Source: Paraburkholderia sp. PGU19
GTDB taxonomy: Bacteria; Pseudomonadota; Gammaproteobacteria; Burkholderiales; Burkholderiaceae
Direction: 5' to 3'
Assembly (NCBI RefSeq): GCF_013426915.1
Contig: NZ_AP023180.1
Location: 1,922,001-1,986,000, forward strand
DNA: 64,000 bases
The position numbers were made by a program, and so were the translations under genes. Of this stretch, positions 43,187-52,414 are shown piece after piece (the first letter of the stretch is position 1; every line of letters begins with the position of its first letter). Under the pieces are notes generated by a model that had not been told where the DNA came from, searched no databases, and was given only the letters and a program-made list of their open reading frames with translations.

Positions 43187-44176
43187 ATGCTACATGATCT
43201 CGTCGAGCAGTACGGGCCTGCCATCGTATTCGTCAATGTGCTCGCCGCATCCATCGGGCTGCCCGTGCCCGCGATGCCTTCCCTCGTGCTGTTCGGCGCG
43301 ATGGCGGCGATGCATCCCGGTTCGGTCGGCACGCAAGTGCTGCCCGTGCTGGTGCTCGCGGTGTTCGCCACGCTGATCGGCGACAGCGCGTGGTTCGCGG
43401 CGGGCCGCATCTACGGCGGCAACACGCTGAAAACGCTCTGCAAACTGTCGCTGTCGCGCGATACCTGCGTGAAGAAGACCGAGCGCTTCTTTGGCCGCTG
43501 GGGCGTGCGCGTACTGGCCGTCGCGAAGTTCGTGCCGGGCCTGTCGATCGTCTCCATTCCGATGGCGGGCGCGATGGGCACGCCGTACCGCATGTTCCTC
43601 GCGTACGACAGCATCGGCGCGACGCTCTGGTCGGGCCTCGGCCTCGGGCTCGGCGTCGTGTTCGCACAGCAGATCGACATGCTGTTCGCCGGCGCGAGCC
43701 GTCTGGGCAAGATGACGGCCGTGGTCGTCGTGGTGCTCCTGGCCATCTACTGCGCGTACCGCTGGTATCGGCGCCGTCAGCTGATCAAGAAGCTCGCAAC
43801 AGCGCGCATGGACGTCGACGAACTCTACGACCTGATGCTCGACAAGCGCACGCCCGTGCTGTTCGACATCCGCTCGGAGGAAAAGCGCGCGCTCGATCCG
43901 TTCGTGATTCCCGGCTCGGTCTTCGCGGATGAGCGCCAGCTCGACGAAATCGTCGCCAAGTATCCGCACGACCAGAAGCTCGTGATCTATTGCTCGTGCC
44001 CGAACGAGGTATCGGCGGCGTGGATGGCGAAGCAATTGGCGGATGCCGGCTTCAAGGACGTGATTCCGTTGCGCGGCGGGCTCGATGCGTGGCGCGACGC
44101 GGGCCGCCAGCTCGAACCGCTAGCCGAAGAGCCGGAGCCGACGATGGATATCGGCATCACGCCGAAGACAGTCTGA
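43187..44176 (+). CDS. DedA-family membrane protein fused to a rhodanese domain
   Basis: 329 residues. The N-terminal 200 residues form a DedA/SNARE-associated domain with about five spans (NVLAASIGLPVPAMPSLVLFGAMAA, RIYGGNTLKTLCKLSLSRDTC, GRWGVRVLAVAKFVPGLSIVSIPMAGAMG), a family tied to undecaprenyl-phosphate or phospholipid flipping. After a final span and a basic stretch YRWYRRRQ, a cytosolic rhodanese domain follows (VDELYDLMLDKRTPVLFDIRSEE) with the thiol loop IYCSCPNEVSAAWMA, where Cys268/Cys270 are candidates. Rhodaneses bind or transfer sulfane sulfur. It is 55 bp upstream of a cNMP-binding flavoprotein on the same strand and is probably co-transcribed with it. Confidence 0.9.
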   Translation: MLHDLVEQYGPAIVFVNVLAASIGLPVPAMPSLVLFGAMAAMHPGSVGTQVLPVLVLAVFATLIGDSAWFAAGRIYGGNTLKTLCKLSLSRDTCVKKTERFFGRWGVRVLAVAKFVPGLSIVSIPMAGAMGTPYRMFLAYDSIGATLWSGLGLGLGVVFAQQIDMLFAGASRLGKMTAVVVVVLLAIYCAYRWYRRRQLIKKLATARMDVDELYDLMLDKRTPVLFDIRSEEKRALDPFVIPGSVFADERQLDEIVAKYPHDQKLVIYCSCPNEVSAAWMAKQLADAGFKDVIPLRGGLDAWRDAGRQLEPLAEEPEPTMDIGITPKTV

Positions 44177-44231
44177 ACCGACATTGGCTGCATGCCGCCT
44201 CCGGCGCGCGGCAAAGCAAGGAGCAAAATCG

Positions 44232-45938
44232 ATGGGTGTAACGCGAGAGGGTGAAGACGCTCAACGCGCCGCCGTCAACGAGGCGCCGTTCTCGACGCTT
44301 TCGACGCGGCGTCACCAGATGTTTCCCATACTCCAGCCCGAAGAAATCAAGCGGCTGTGCAAATTCGGCGAAAGGCGGAATTTCGAAGCGGGCGAGATGC
44401 TGTTCCTTACGGGCACCACCGGTCCTGGCATGGTCGTGGTGCTGAAAGGCTCCGTCAAGGTGTTTCAGCGCGACGGTCTCGGGCGCGAACTGCTCGTCAA
44501 CGAACACCATCAAGGTTCGTTCCTCGCCGAAGTCGGCCAGTTGTCGGGCAAGCCGGCGCTCGTCGACGGTATGGCGCTGGAGCACGTCGAAGCCCTGCTG
44601 ATCTCGCCGGAGCGGCTGCGCGCGCTGATCGTCGCGGAGGCCGAACTCGGCGAGCGCATCATGCGCGCGCTGATTCTGCGCCGCGTCGGGCTGATCGAGC
44701 GCGGCGCGGGCGGGCCGATCATCGTTGGCCAGAGCAACGACCGGCGGCTGGTGTCGCTGCAAGGTTTCCTGTCGCGCAATGGTCATCCGCATACCGTGCT
44801 CGACGAACGCGATGAAGACGGGCTGCGCGTCATCGAACAGTTCGCGGCAGGTCCCGAGGACATGCCGCTCGTGATCTGCCCGGACGGCTCGGTGTTGCGC
44901 CATCCCAGCGACCCGGAACTGGCAACCTGCCTCGGCCTGATCCCCGATCTCGATTCCGAGCACGTGTACGACGTGGCGATCGTCGGCGCGGGTCCGGCGG
45001 GGCTGGCGACAGCCGTGTACGCGGCATCGGAAGGTCTGTCGGTGATCGTGCTCGACAGCCGCGCGCCGGGTGGGCAGGCGGGCGCCAGTTCGCGCATCGA
45101 AAACTATCTCGGCTTTCCGACGGGCATTTCGGGCCAGGCGCTCGCGGGCCGCGCGTTCGTGCAGGCGCAGAAGTTCGGCGCGCACGTCGCGATTCCCGTC
45201 AGGGTCAAGCATCTGCACTGCGAGGAGCGTCCGTACCGCCTCGAACTGCAATGCCAGGGCAGCATCCGCGCGCAGACGATCGTGATCGCCAGCGGCGCGG
45301 TGTACCGTCGGCCCGAGATCGACGGGCTCGACCGCTTCGACGGCCGTGGCATCTACTACTGGGCGTCGCCTGTCGAGGCGAAGCTGTGCAAGCGCGAGGA
45401 AATCGTGCTGGTCGGCGGCGGGAATTCGGCGGGCCAGGGCATCGTTTATCTCGCTTCGCATGCAAAGCACATTCACGTGCTGATCCGCCGCAGTGGCTTC
45501 GAGGCGACGATGTCGCGCTATCTGATCGACCGGATCGCGTCACTGCCAAACGTCACCGTGTATCCGGATACGGAGATCGGCTGGCTCGAAGGCGGCGAAG
45601 GCGGGCTCGAGCAGATCGGCTTGAAAAACCCGTGCGCCGATGGACGCGACTGCTTCGATTCGCGGCATCTTTTCCTGTTCACGGGCGCCGATCCGAATAC
45701 GGACTGGCTGCGCAGCTGCGGCGTCGAACTGGACAAGAAGGGCTTCGTGATTACGGGCGCGAACTCGGCGTGCGACCTGAACACGTCTGTCGAAGGCGTG
45801 TACGCGATCGGCGACGCGCGCGCGGGATCGACGAAGCGTGTCGCGGCTGCCGTCGGCGAAGGCGCACAGGTCGTCGCGCAAATCCATCAGATGCTCGCCC
45901 AGCTCGCGGGCGAAACGACCGTCGCGCTCGGCGCCTGA
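44232..45938 (+). CDS. Cyclic-nucleotide-binding domain fused to a thioredoxin-reductase-like flavoprotein
   Basis: 568 residues. Start at the ATG at 44232 with AAGGAG upstream. Residues about 30-150 form a cNMP-binding (Crp-like) domain: LQPEEIKRLCKFGERRNFEAGEMLFLTG and GSFLAEVGQLSGKPALVDG. A linker follows, then a flavoprotein from about 245: VAIVGAGPAGLATAVYAA (FAD), GGQAGASSRIENYLGFPTGISG, VLVGGGNSAGQ (NADPH) and the C-terminal TSVEGVYAIGDARAGSTKRVAAAVGEG. The overall order is that of TrxB, but where TrxB has CATC the sequence reads ASPVEAKLC, so the redox-active CxxC is missing. It therefore cannot act as a normal thioredoxin reductase; partner and trigger nucleotide are unknown. Confidence 0.9.
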   Translation: MGVTREGEDAQRAAVNEAPFSTLSTRRHQMFPILQPEEIKRLCKFGERRNFEAGEMLFLTGTTGPGMVVVLKGSVKVFQRDGLGRELLVNEHHQGSFLAEVGQLSGKPALVDGMALEHVEALLISPERLRALIVAEAELGERIMRALILRRVGLIERGAGGPIIVGQSNDRRLVSLQGFLSRNGHPHTVLDERDEDGLRVIEQFAAGPEDMPLVICPDGSVLRHPSDPELATCLGLIPDLDSEHVYDVAIVGAGPAGLATAVYAASEGLSVIVLDSRAPGGQAGASSRIENYLGFPTGISGQALAGRAFVQAQKFGAHVAIPVRVKHLHCEERPYRLELQCQGSIRAQTIVIASGAVYRRPEIDGLDRFDGRGIYYWASPVEAKLCKREEIVLVGGGNSAGQGIVYLASHAKHIHVLIRRSGFEATMSRYLIDRIASLPNVTVYPDTEIGWLEGGEGGLEQIGLKNPCADGRDCFDSRHLFLFTGADPNTDWLRSCGVELDKKGFVITGANSACDLNTSVEGVYAIGDARAGSTKRVAAAVGEGAQVVAQIHQMLAQLAGETTVALGA

Positions 45939-45952
45939 TCCTTCCGTCTTGC

Positions 45953-45984
45953 ACCGGCCTGCGCGCTTCGCCGCGCAGGCCGGT
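45953..45984 (+). terminator. Intrinsic terminator
   Basis: Perfect 13-bp stem ACCGGCCTGCGCG (45953-45965) and CGCGCAGGCCGGT (45972-45984) with a 6-nt loop, followed by a pyrimidine-rich CTTCTTCTTTTCC. It closes the DedA-flavoprotein transcript. Confidence 0.88.
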
Positions 45985-46125
45985 CGCTTCTTCTTTTCCC
46001 CGCTCGTCAGCCTGCTTACTGGTTGTTACATAAGCCACCGTCTGCTTGCACCTGTGATGCTTTCTACTTCGTAAGATCAAGTCAGGTTTCAGTTAGCAAT
46101 CGGCTTGGGACGGAAGGAGAACAGC

Positions 46126-46416
46126 ATGATCAAACGTGCGATGGTATTAATGGCAATCGGACTTGCCGCGGCATGTGTATCGACGGCTGCATCGGCGCAG
46201 GTCGGCGTCGGGGTGTATCTGGGCGCGCCTGTCTATGCGGCACCGCCTGTCGTGTATGCGCCGCCCCCTGTGGTCTACGCACCGCCGCCGCCCGTCTACT
46301 ACGGCGGATATGGTGGCTACGGCTATGGACCTCGCTATTGGGGCGGCGGTCCGCGCTGGCACGATCACGGCCGTCATCGCGGCTGGGAAGGACGTCACCA
46401 CCACGGGCGCTGGTAA
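46126..46416 (+). CDS. Small exported Pro/Tyr/Gly/His-rich protein
   Basis: 96 residues from the ATG at 46126, preceded by GAAGGAGA. Signal peptide MIKRAMVLMAIGLAAACVSTAASAQ. The mature part contains Pro-Val-Tyr repeats (YAAPPVVYAPPPVVYAPPPPVYY), a Gly-Tyr run and an ending rich in His and Arg (HDHGRHRGWEGRHHHGRW). A Cys in the signal region (AAAC) could be a lipobox, but SAQ at the end favours ordinary cleavage. Such low-complexity envelope proteins are common in Burkholderiaceae, and the His-rich tail could bind metal. No defined role. Confidence 0.8.
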   Translation: MIKRAMVLMAIGLAAACVSTAASAQVGVGVYLGAPVYAAPPVVYAPPPVVYAPPPPVYYGGYGGYGYGPRYWGGGPRWHDHGRHRGWEGRHHHGRW

Positions 46417-46598
46417 AAGGAAAAGGCGACGCACTGCGACGGCAAATGCCATCTGACGGTGCGTTTCCGCCGATCACGCTACAGTAGCGACAAGTCCGGC
46501 ATGGCACCACACCATGCCGCCCCTGGAACGGCGCGATTCGGGTTTCGCTCGACTGGTTGCCGTCCGGATCGCTGCAACGCCGCCACGACGCCGACCGC

Positions 46599-47813
46599 GT
46601 GATTACACTGCCCCTGCCCGCCGCCCGCACCTTGCATCTGGCCGCTCAAGGCCTGCTCTCAACACCGCGCCGCAAGGCGACCAAAGCCGATGTGCTCGAC
46701 ACCATCCGGCAAATGGCGCAATTGCAGATCGATACGATCCACGTCGTCGCGCGCAGTCCTTATCTCGTGCTGTTCAGCCGTCTTGGACCGTATCAGCCGC
46801 AATGGCTCGACGAGCATCTCGCCGAAGGCAAGCTGTTCGAATACTGGGCGCACGAAGCATGTTTTCTCCCCATCGAAGACTACGGCCTGATGCGCCACCG
46901 GATGCTCGATCCGGGCGACATGGGCTGGAAATACGCCGCCGACTGGCATGCGCAGTACCGCACCGAAATCGACGATCTGCTCGCGCACATCCGCGCGACG
47001 GGACCCGTGCGCTCGGCGGATTTCGCGCGCGAAGCGGGCAAGAGCAATGGCTGGTGGGACTGGAAACCGCAGAAGCGGCATCTGGAAGTGCTGTTCGCGA
47101 TCGGCGAATTGATGGTCGCGGAGCGGCGCAATTTTCAGCGTGTCTACGACGTGACCGAGCGTGTGTTGCCGCATTGGAACGACAAGCGCCATCTGCAGCC
47201 CGTCGATGCCGTCGCAAAAGAACTGCTGCGGCGCAGTTGCCGCGCGCTGGGCGTCGTGCGTTCGGACTGGGTCGCGGATTACTACCGGATGCCGCGCCGC
47301 CCCTACGCCGACGCGCTCCATCAACTGGCGGACGAAGGCGAGCTGACGCCTGTGCTGGTCGAAGGATGGAAGCAGCCGACCTTCGTGCATCGCGACTTCG
47401 CGCCGATGATCGACGACGCTGCGAACGGCAAGATTGCATCGACGGTCACGACGCTGCTTTCGCCGTTCGATCCCGTCGTCTGGGACCGCAAGCGCGCCGC
47501 CGCGCTGTTCGACTTCGACTATGTGATCGAGTGCTACGTGCCCGCGCCAAAACGCAAATACGGTTACTACGTGCTGCCCATCCTGAATCGCGGCAAGCTG
47601 ATCGGCCGTGTCGACGCAAAAGCGCACCGCGCGAGCGGCGTGTTCGAACTGAAGGCGCTGCATCTGGAACCGGGCGTGCGCGTGAGCGGCCGGCTGACAT
47701 CCGATTTGCGCCGCGCGTTGCAGCGTTGCGCCGACTGGCACGGCACGCCGCAATTGCAGATCACCTCGGCGCCCGACGAACTCAGAGCCGCGCTCGCCAC
47801 CGATGACGACTGA
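46599..47813 (+). CDS. ycaQ: YcaQ-family winged-helix DNA glycosylase (interstrand-crosslink repair)
   Basis: 404 residues from GTG 46599; the frame also reaches a TTG at 46557, and neither has a clear ribosome site. Aligning the N-terminus (VITLPLPAARTLHLAAQGLL) with the family favours 46599. Tandem winged-helix domains are predicted. The conserved catalytic region AQLQIDTIHVVARSPYLVLFSRLG carries the QxD motif (QID) of YcaQ/AlkX-type glycosylases, and the second family hallmark TTLLSPFDPVVWDRKRAAALFDFDYVIECYVP is present. These enzymes unhook alkylated bases and interstrand crosslinks. It follows the small exported protein on the same strand. An MGMT gene lies 4 kb upstream. Confidence 0.9.
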   Translation: MITLPLPAARTLHLAAQGLLSTPRRKATKADVLDTIRQMAQLQIDTIHVVARSPYLVLFSRLGPYQPQWLDEHLAEGKLFEYWAHEACFLPIEDYGLMRHRMLDPGDMGWKYAADWHAQYRTEIDDLLAHIRATGPVRSADFAREAGKSNGWWDWKPQKRHLEVLFAIGELMVAERRNFQRVYDVTERVLPHWNDKRHLQPVDAVAKELLRRSCRALGVVRSDWVADYYRMPRRPYADALHQLADEGELTPVLVEGWKQPTFVHRDFAPMIDDAANGKIASTVTTLLSPFDPVVWDRKRAAALFDFDYVIECYVPAPKRKYGYYVLPILNRGKLIGRVDAKAHRASGVFELKALHLEPGVRVSGRLTSDLRRALQRCADWHGTPQLQITSAPDELRAALATDDD

Positions 47814-47828
47814 GCGCCACCTACGCGT

Positions 47829-48428
47829 TCAGTGCAATGCGGCCCACGCGAGCGACAACGAAAACATCCCAAGCACGATCGACGCCGCGCGCTGCATCTT
47901 CACCGGGTCGAGCCATGTGAGCTTGCCGCTGCCGAGCGCCGCGCCGAACGAAATCCACGCCAACGCGATGGGCGCGAGCAGACACGCGAACAGCGACATC
48001 GCAAAGCCATAGCTTGCGAAGTTCTCGAACGCGATCGACGGAAAGATCGTGCCCGCGAACAGCAATGCCTTCGGATTGAGCAGCGTAGCGACGAACAGCG
48101 CGCGCGGCCCGTTCGCCGGTTGCGCCGAGTCGGGCAGCGCCACGGCTGCACGCCACATGTCGACGGCCAGATAGGCGATGTACAGTCCGCTCGCGATGCG
48201 CAGCACGGAAGGCAGCCACGGCAGCGTATGCGCCGCGTGTGCGAGAAAACGGCCCCACGCGGAAATCGACACGAGATAGCCGGCCAGCTCCGCGCCGATC
48301 AGCGGCAACGAGCGGCGCGCACCCTGGCGCAGGCCAGCGGCGGCCAACAGCGTGTTGGTCGGGCCAGGCGTGATCAGCACGACGATGATGCCGAGCGCGA
48401 GCAGCGCCGTATCGGAAGGAGAAAGCAT
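47829..48428 (-). CDS. LysE-family amino-acid exporter
   Basis: 199 residues with five to six hydrophobic spans and the family signature VVLITPGPTNTLLAAAGLRQGARRSLPLIGAELAGYL near the start (PGP motif). LNPKALLFAGTIFP in span 4 is also diagnostic. LysE/RhtB proteins export amino acids or related metabolites. No Shine-Dalgarno sequence is evident before the ATG at 48428. The gene is convergent with ycaQ, with 15 bp between stops, and no dedicated regulator (LysG-type) is adjacent. Substrate unknown. Confidence 0.9.
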   Translation of the reverse strand: MLSPSDTALLALGIIVVLITPGPTNTLLAAAGLRQGARRSLPLIGAELAGYLVSISAWGRFLAHAAHTLPWLPSVLRIASGLYIAYLAVDMWRAAVALPDSAQPANGPRALFVATLLNPKALLFAGTIFPSIAFENFASYGFAMSLFACLLAPIALAWISFGAALGSGKLTWLDPVKMQRAASIVLGMFSLSLAWAALH

Positions 48429-48566
48429 CAGGTGAAAATGGGCGGGTCGGAACGAGCGCCCTTTGTATCACAGTCGCGCGAAAGTGCCGAATTCTGTCAA
48501 GAAAACAAAGCGCGAGCACGCGGTGCGCGCGAAAAGCGCCACCGCATGCTGCGCGACACGCGCACC

Positions 48567-48824
48567 CTAGCGATCGAGTTTGACCCGCAGTTCGCGCGCC
48601 GTTTCGAGCAGACCTTCGTAGCCGGAACGCGCATGCTCCGGCAAGTCCGGGTCGCCGACCAGCGCGCCGAGCGTCTCGATCAGGCTATAGAGAATGCCGC
48701 GGGCCGCACTCGCCGCGATGTTGCCCGACGACACCATTTCGTGCACATGCGATACGGCTGCGTCGAGATGTTCGAGGTCCGGCTGACCGCCAGTTTGCTG
48801 CTTGTCCGGATCGTCGGGCGTCAT
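48567..48824 (-). CDS. Small hypothetical cytoplasmic protein, 85 aa
   Basis: The ATG at 48824 has AGGAG about 12 bp upstream. The N-terminus is hydrophilic (MTPDDPDKQQTGGQPD) and the rest, LEHLDAAVSHVHEMVSSGNIAASAARGILYSLIETLGALVGDPDLPEHARSGYEGLLETARELRVKLDR, is probably all helical. No domain, signal or membrane span is seen. It is placed alone between the LysE and beta-propeller genes. Function unknown. Confidence 0.65.
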   Translation of the reverse strand: MTPDDPDKQQTGGQPDLEHLDAAVSHVHEMVSSGNIAASAARGILYSLIETLGALVGDPDLPEHARSGYEGLLETARELRVKLDR

Positions 48825-48975
48825 GATGAATCGTCGCTCCTGTTACGGTTCGTCAACAAAGGGTTCTGTCGTTATATATATACCGATCGTGTGCAGCCGT
48901 CCATTCGCACAGACGGCAGGCACTGACGGCATTTCCCATTCGACTGACGACGATCAAGCCGGGTTCACACGGCGT

Positions 48976-51159
48976 TCAGGGCGTCCATCGATACATCAGG
49001 ATTTTCGCGCGCGCATCGTCTTCGAGCAGCACGACATATTCGCCGTTCTCGCGCCGCACCGCGCTGATGCCGAGATACACGTCGACCCATCCCGTCGTGT
49101 TGCCGACCGCGGCGCCCGGCGTCATATACCCGACCATTTGCCCCGAGCGCGCGTCGTACACGTCGACCTTCGGCGTGTACAACTCGGCGACGAAGATATA
49201 GTTGCCCGCGACGGCGACGCCGACGGGCGTGACCTGCGGATTGCTGCTCGCATTCCATGGCAACGCGATCGAATAAACGGGTGTGGGCGAGCCTGAACTC
49301 CAGTTGTCGTATCGCACGAGAATGCGGCCCGCCTCCTTCCAGTGGGTCGCGTCCCACGGCAGGCTGGTCGTGTAGCCGGACACATACATCGTGTCCGTTT
49401 CAGCGATATAGACGATGCGCGCAATGCGATTGAACGGCGCAGGCATCGGGAACGTCGTCGCGCTTGCGTAGGTATAGATCGGGTTGCCCACGCTATCGAA
49501 GCCCTGCAACGGCGTTTCGCGAATGCCGCTCGCAGGCGTCGCGAGCCACACGTTGCCCGGCGTATCGACCCACCAGAAGCCGTTGCCAACGGTACTGCCC
49601 GTCGACGGATTGCCGGTGATCTCGCTTGCGTCGACATGGCCGTCGCCGTTCGTATCGCGCCACATCCATTCACCGTACGTCGGCTGGCCGGCAGGCCAGT
49701 CGCCCGGCAGCGGATTCTGCGCGAACAGGCCCGATGGAATCGCCACTTCGTCATGCGCGGCGTCGAAGCGATAGACGTTCAGGTAATGCGCGCCCGGATC
49801 GAGTGTGTACAGATACGGCTTGCCGTTGATCCGCCGCACCATCGGCTCGCCGCGTACGCCGCGTGGCTGGTGGAACGTCGGGTCATCGGGGAAATCGAAA
49901 CGGTCGAGTGTGAAAGCCGCGTACTTCCATTCGCGACCGGACGGCTGCGCATAGTCCATCGTGAAGCGCTTGGAGCCGGTGTAGACGATGTTCGGCTTCG
50001 CGGGATCGAAGGCCGCGCCGTCGACGAAAGTCAGCCCTTGCAGCCGCCAGTTGAAGCCGCGCGTCGCGTAGCGATAGCTTTCCAGCACCGCGCCCTGCCC
50101 GACTGTCGCCGATGCGAGCGGACGCGGCCCTTCGCCGTTCTGCGCGACGTAGAAGTTGCCCGCCTGATCGAAGCCGATGCCCGTGATGCCGTTGAAGCGC
50201 CAGTTGCCGGGCGTGCCCTTCGGTTCGTGGAAGATGCCGTATAGCGTGCCGAGCGCGCCCGCGAGTCGGGTCGCGCCGCTTGCCGCTCTGTCGTAGACGA
50301 GGACCTGCTGCTTCGGGCTGTTATCAGCGATGAAAATTTGTCCCGCGGGCGAAATGGCGAGGTCCGTCGGCACGGTGCCGGCGGGCAACGCGAGCGTGCC
50401 CGCCAATGGCGCGCCCGTCGACGAATAGTGAAGCACGCTCACGCTGCCCGTGCCGAAGCCGCTCATCACCCAGATGGTCGAGTCGGTATCAAGCGCGATG
50501 CGTCCCGGTGCAGCGACATTCCACGAGCGCAGACGTCGCATCGTGTTCGCGTCGAACACGACGATCTGGTTGCCGTAGGTATCCGACGCATACAGTTCGG
50601 TGTCCGTCGCCGCGAGGCCGCGAATGCCCGCGTCCGTGCCTGTCGCCACCGCGTTCACGCGCAGAAAGCTGTTCTTCGTCGCGTTTGCGCTGTTGCCGAT
50701 GCCGCTGTCGAACGGCGCACCGACCGCGATGTTCGCAAGCGAGCGGCGCGTGATGCCGAACCATGTCTGCCCGCTCGGCGGATAATCCGCGCCGATCAGC
50801 CCATTGTTCTGATTGCCGATCGACATCGCCGCGTACACGTATGCGTGATTCGACGCAATCGCGTCGCCGCCTGCCGCGCCCCAGCCGTGTGTCGCGCCGG
50901 CAACTGCAATTTTGTCGCCATTTTTATAGGCGGCAATTTCGCTTCCGCTTTCGTCCCATGGCGAATTGGTGAATACGGTGCCATCCGGTGCAACGTTAAT
51001 TGCCTGAATGTCCTGCTGCATCCATTTGCCATCGCCGAATCCGAAACTATTGCCTATCCACGACGTGGTGTAGGTCAATTGCGATTGCGCAGCAGCGCCG
51101 AGGGGAATCAGGCCGCCGAGCGCGAAAAGCGCGGCAGCGAGGCGGGTGGAGACTTTCAC
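48976..51159 (-). CDS. Large secreted NHL/beta-propeller-type protein
   Basis: 727 residues beginning at a GTG (51159) with AAGGAC upstream. Signal peptide MKVSTRLAAALFALGGLIPLGAAAQSQ. The mature protein has repeated strand-turn patterns of NHL or YncE-like propellers: GIRGLAATDTELYASDTYGNQIVVFDANTMRRLRSW, DLAISPAGQIFIADNSPKQQVLVYD, NGITGIGFDQAGNFYVAQNGEG and PVGVAVAGNYIFVAELYTPKVDVYDARSG. A possible calcium loop (DTNGDGHVDASE, EF-hand/dockerin-like) lies near residue 515. It is monocistronic, with an AT-rich 230-bp promoter region. Enzymatic or binding function cannot be assigned. Confidence 0.8.
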   Translation of the reverse strand: MKVSTRLAAALFALGGLIPLGAAAQSQLTYTTSWIGNSFGFGDGKWMQQDIQAINVAPDGTVFTNSPWDESGSEIAAYKNGDKIAVAGATHGWGAAGGDAIASNHAYVYAAMSIGNQNNGLIGADYPPSGQTWFGITRRSLANIAVGAPFDSGIGNSANATKNSFLRVNAVATGTDAGIRGLAATDTELYASDTYGNQIVVFDANTMRRLRSWNVAAPGRIALDTDSTIWVMSGFGTGSVSVLHYSSTGAPLAGTLALPAGTVPTDLAISPAGQIFIADNSPKQQVLVYDRAASGATRLAGALGTLYGIFHEPKGTPGNWRFNGITGIGFDQAGNFYVAQNGEGPRPLASATVGQGAVLESYRYATRGFNWRLQGLTFVDGAAFDPAKPNIVYTGSKRFTMDYAQPSGREWKYAAFTLDRFDFPDDPTFHQPRGVRGEPMVRRINGKPYLYTLDPGAHYLNVYRFDAAHDEVAIPSGLFAQNPLPGDWPAGQPTYGEWMWRDTNGDGHVDASEITGNPSTGSTVGNGFWWVDTPGNVWLATPASGIRETPLQGFDSVGNPIYTYASATTFPMPAPFNRIARIVYIAETDTMYVSGYTTSLPWDATHWKEAGRILVRYDNWSSGSPTPVYSIALPWNASSNPQVTPVGVAVAGNYIFVAELYTPKVDVYDARSGQMVGYMTPGAAVGNTTGWVDVYLGISAVRRENGEYVVLLEDDARAKILMYRWTP

Positions 51160-51390
51160 GGTCGTGTCCTTGCGAGAAGCAAAACGTTAGCAAATGCAGA
51201 TAAAGCGTTTTATCGATGTGCTTATCGATGCGCATTTGCCATTCCGTACGAATTAATATCCAATTCGCATGGAATAAATTTATTGCGCTTGCTATCTTCT
51301 CAAATCAGAACGCGACCGTTTTTCCTTAAATAATTCGTTTAGCGATTTTTTCCGCTTTTATTCGAATCGAATTGGCATTAGCTTGAAGCA

Positions 51391-52290
51391 TCAGGCAGCG
51401 CGCGCACGTCGCACGAACAGCCGCTGTGTGACGCCGAACGCGACGAGATTGCCCGCCACCACCAATACGAGTCCGACGACAGCAAGCGCCGACCATCGAT
51501 AGCCTTCGAACACCGTCGACACCGCCAACGCGACGAACGGAAACAGCACCGTGCAATACGCGGCGCGCTCCGGCCCAATGCGCCCGACCAGCATCAGATA
51601 CGCGGTGAAACCGATCACCGAGCCAGGCACGGCGAGATAAACGAGCGCGCCGAGATAACGCGCGTCAGTCTCCAGCGCGAACGGCAGACCGGCGGCGAGA
51701 CTGCCGACCGTCAGCACGCTCGCGCCGATCAGCATCGCCCAGCTGTTGGTGACGATGGGATGCAGACCCATCGACTGCATGCGGCTAGACAGCAGATTGC
51801 CCGCCGAGAAGCACATCGTCCCCGCGAACGCGACGGCAAGGCCGAGCCACGCCGCGTGATCGCCGAGATGCCCGGCCATCTGCTGCAACGACAGACACAC
51901 GATGCCCGCCAGTCCGAGCACCGCGCCGACAATGGCCGTCGGCTGCAACGGGCGGCCCATGAAAAGGCGACCGTTGAGCGAGTTCAGAAGCGGCGCAGTA
52001 GAAAACACGACGGCCACCAGACCGCTAGGCACGACGCTTTCCGCATAATAGAAGCACAGGAAGTTCACGCAGAACAGCGCGAGACCCTGAGCGGCGAGAA
52101 AACGCCACGCGGCGCGCGGCGGCCACATCGGGCGACGCATGATTTTCAGCAGCGCGAACAGCACGATGGCGGCGAGCCAGAAGCGGCACGCAATCGAGAC
52201 GGACATCGGCACGGCGCCGAGCTGCCACTTGATCGCGATCCAGGTCGTGCCCCAGATGAGCACGGTCACAACATAAAGAAACAGGTTCAT
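51391..52290 (-). CDS. EamA-family drug/metabolite transporter
   Basis: 299 residues from the ATG at 52290 with ten hydrophobic spans in two EamA repeats. Repeat 1 opens MNLFLYVVTVLIWGTTWIAIKWQLGAVP with the conserved WGTTW-I-K pattern. Repeat 2 has AGNLLSSRMQSMGLHPIVTNSWAMLIGA and VPGSVIGFTAYLMLVGRIGPERAAYCTVLFPFVAL. It probably exports a metabolite, unidentified. A frame extension to 52458 is open but lacks membrane character. It is divergent from an AraC-family gene, the natural regulator candidate, with about 125 bp between starts. Confidence 0.9.
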   Translation of the reverse strand: MNLFLYVVTVLIWGTTWIAIKWQLGAVPMSVSIACRFWLAAIVLFALLKIMRRPMWPPRAAWRFLAAQGLALFCVNFLCFYYAESVVPSGLVAVVFSTAPLLNSLNGRLFMGRPLQPTAIVGAVLGLAGIVCLSLQQMAGHLGDHAAWLGLAVAFAGTMCFSAGNLLSSRMQSMGLHPIVTNSWAMLIGASVLTVGSLAAGLPFALETDARYLGALVYLAVPGSVIGFTAYLMLVGRIGPERAAYCTVLFPFVALAVSTVFEGYRWSALAVVGLVLVVAGNLVAFGVTQRLFVRRARAA

Positions 52291-52414
52291 TGCAATAGGG
52301 CCACACAATACGAGTTGGCCCCGACTATGCGCCAGCGCACGTCCGTTCGATTGTCCAGAATTGCGCACTTTTGGCATATCGCAGGGAGCGAAATGCGTGC
52401 TGGCCGTATACTCC

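Noticed and set aside
44184..44231. Upstream start for the cNMP flavoprotein at 44184
   Set aside because: The ATG at 44232 has a strong AAGGAG site at proper distance; the extra 16 residues are basic and not conserved-looking.
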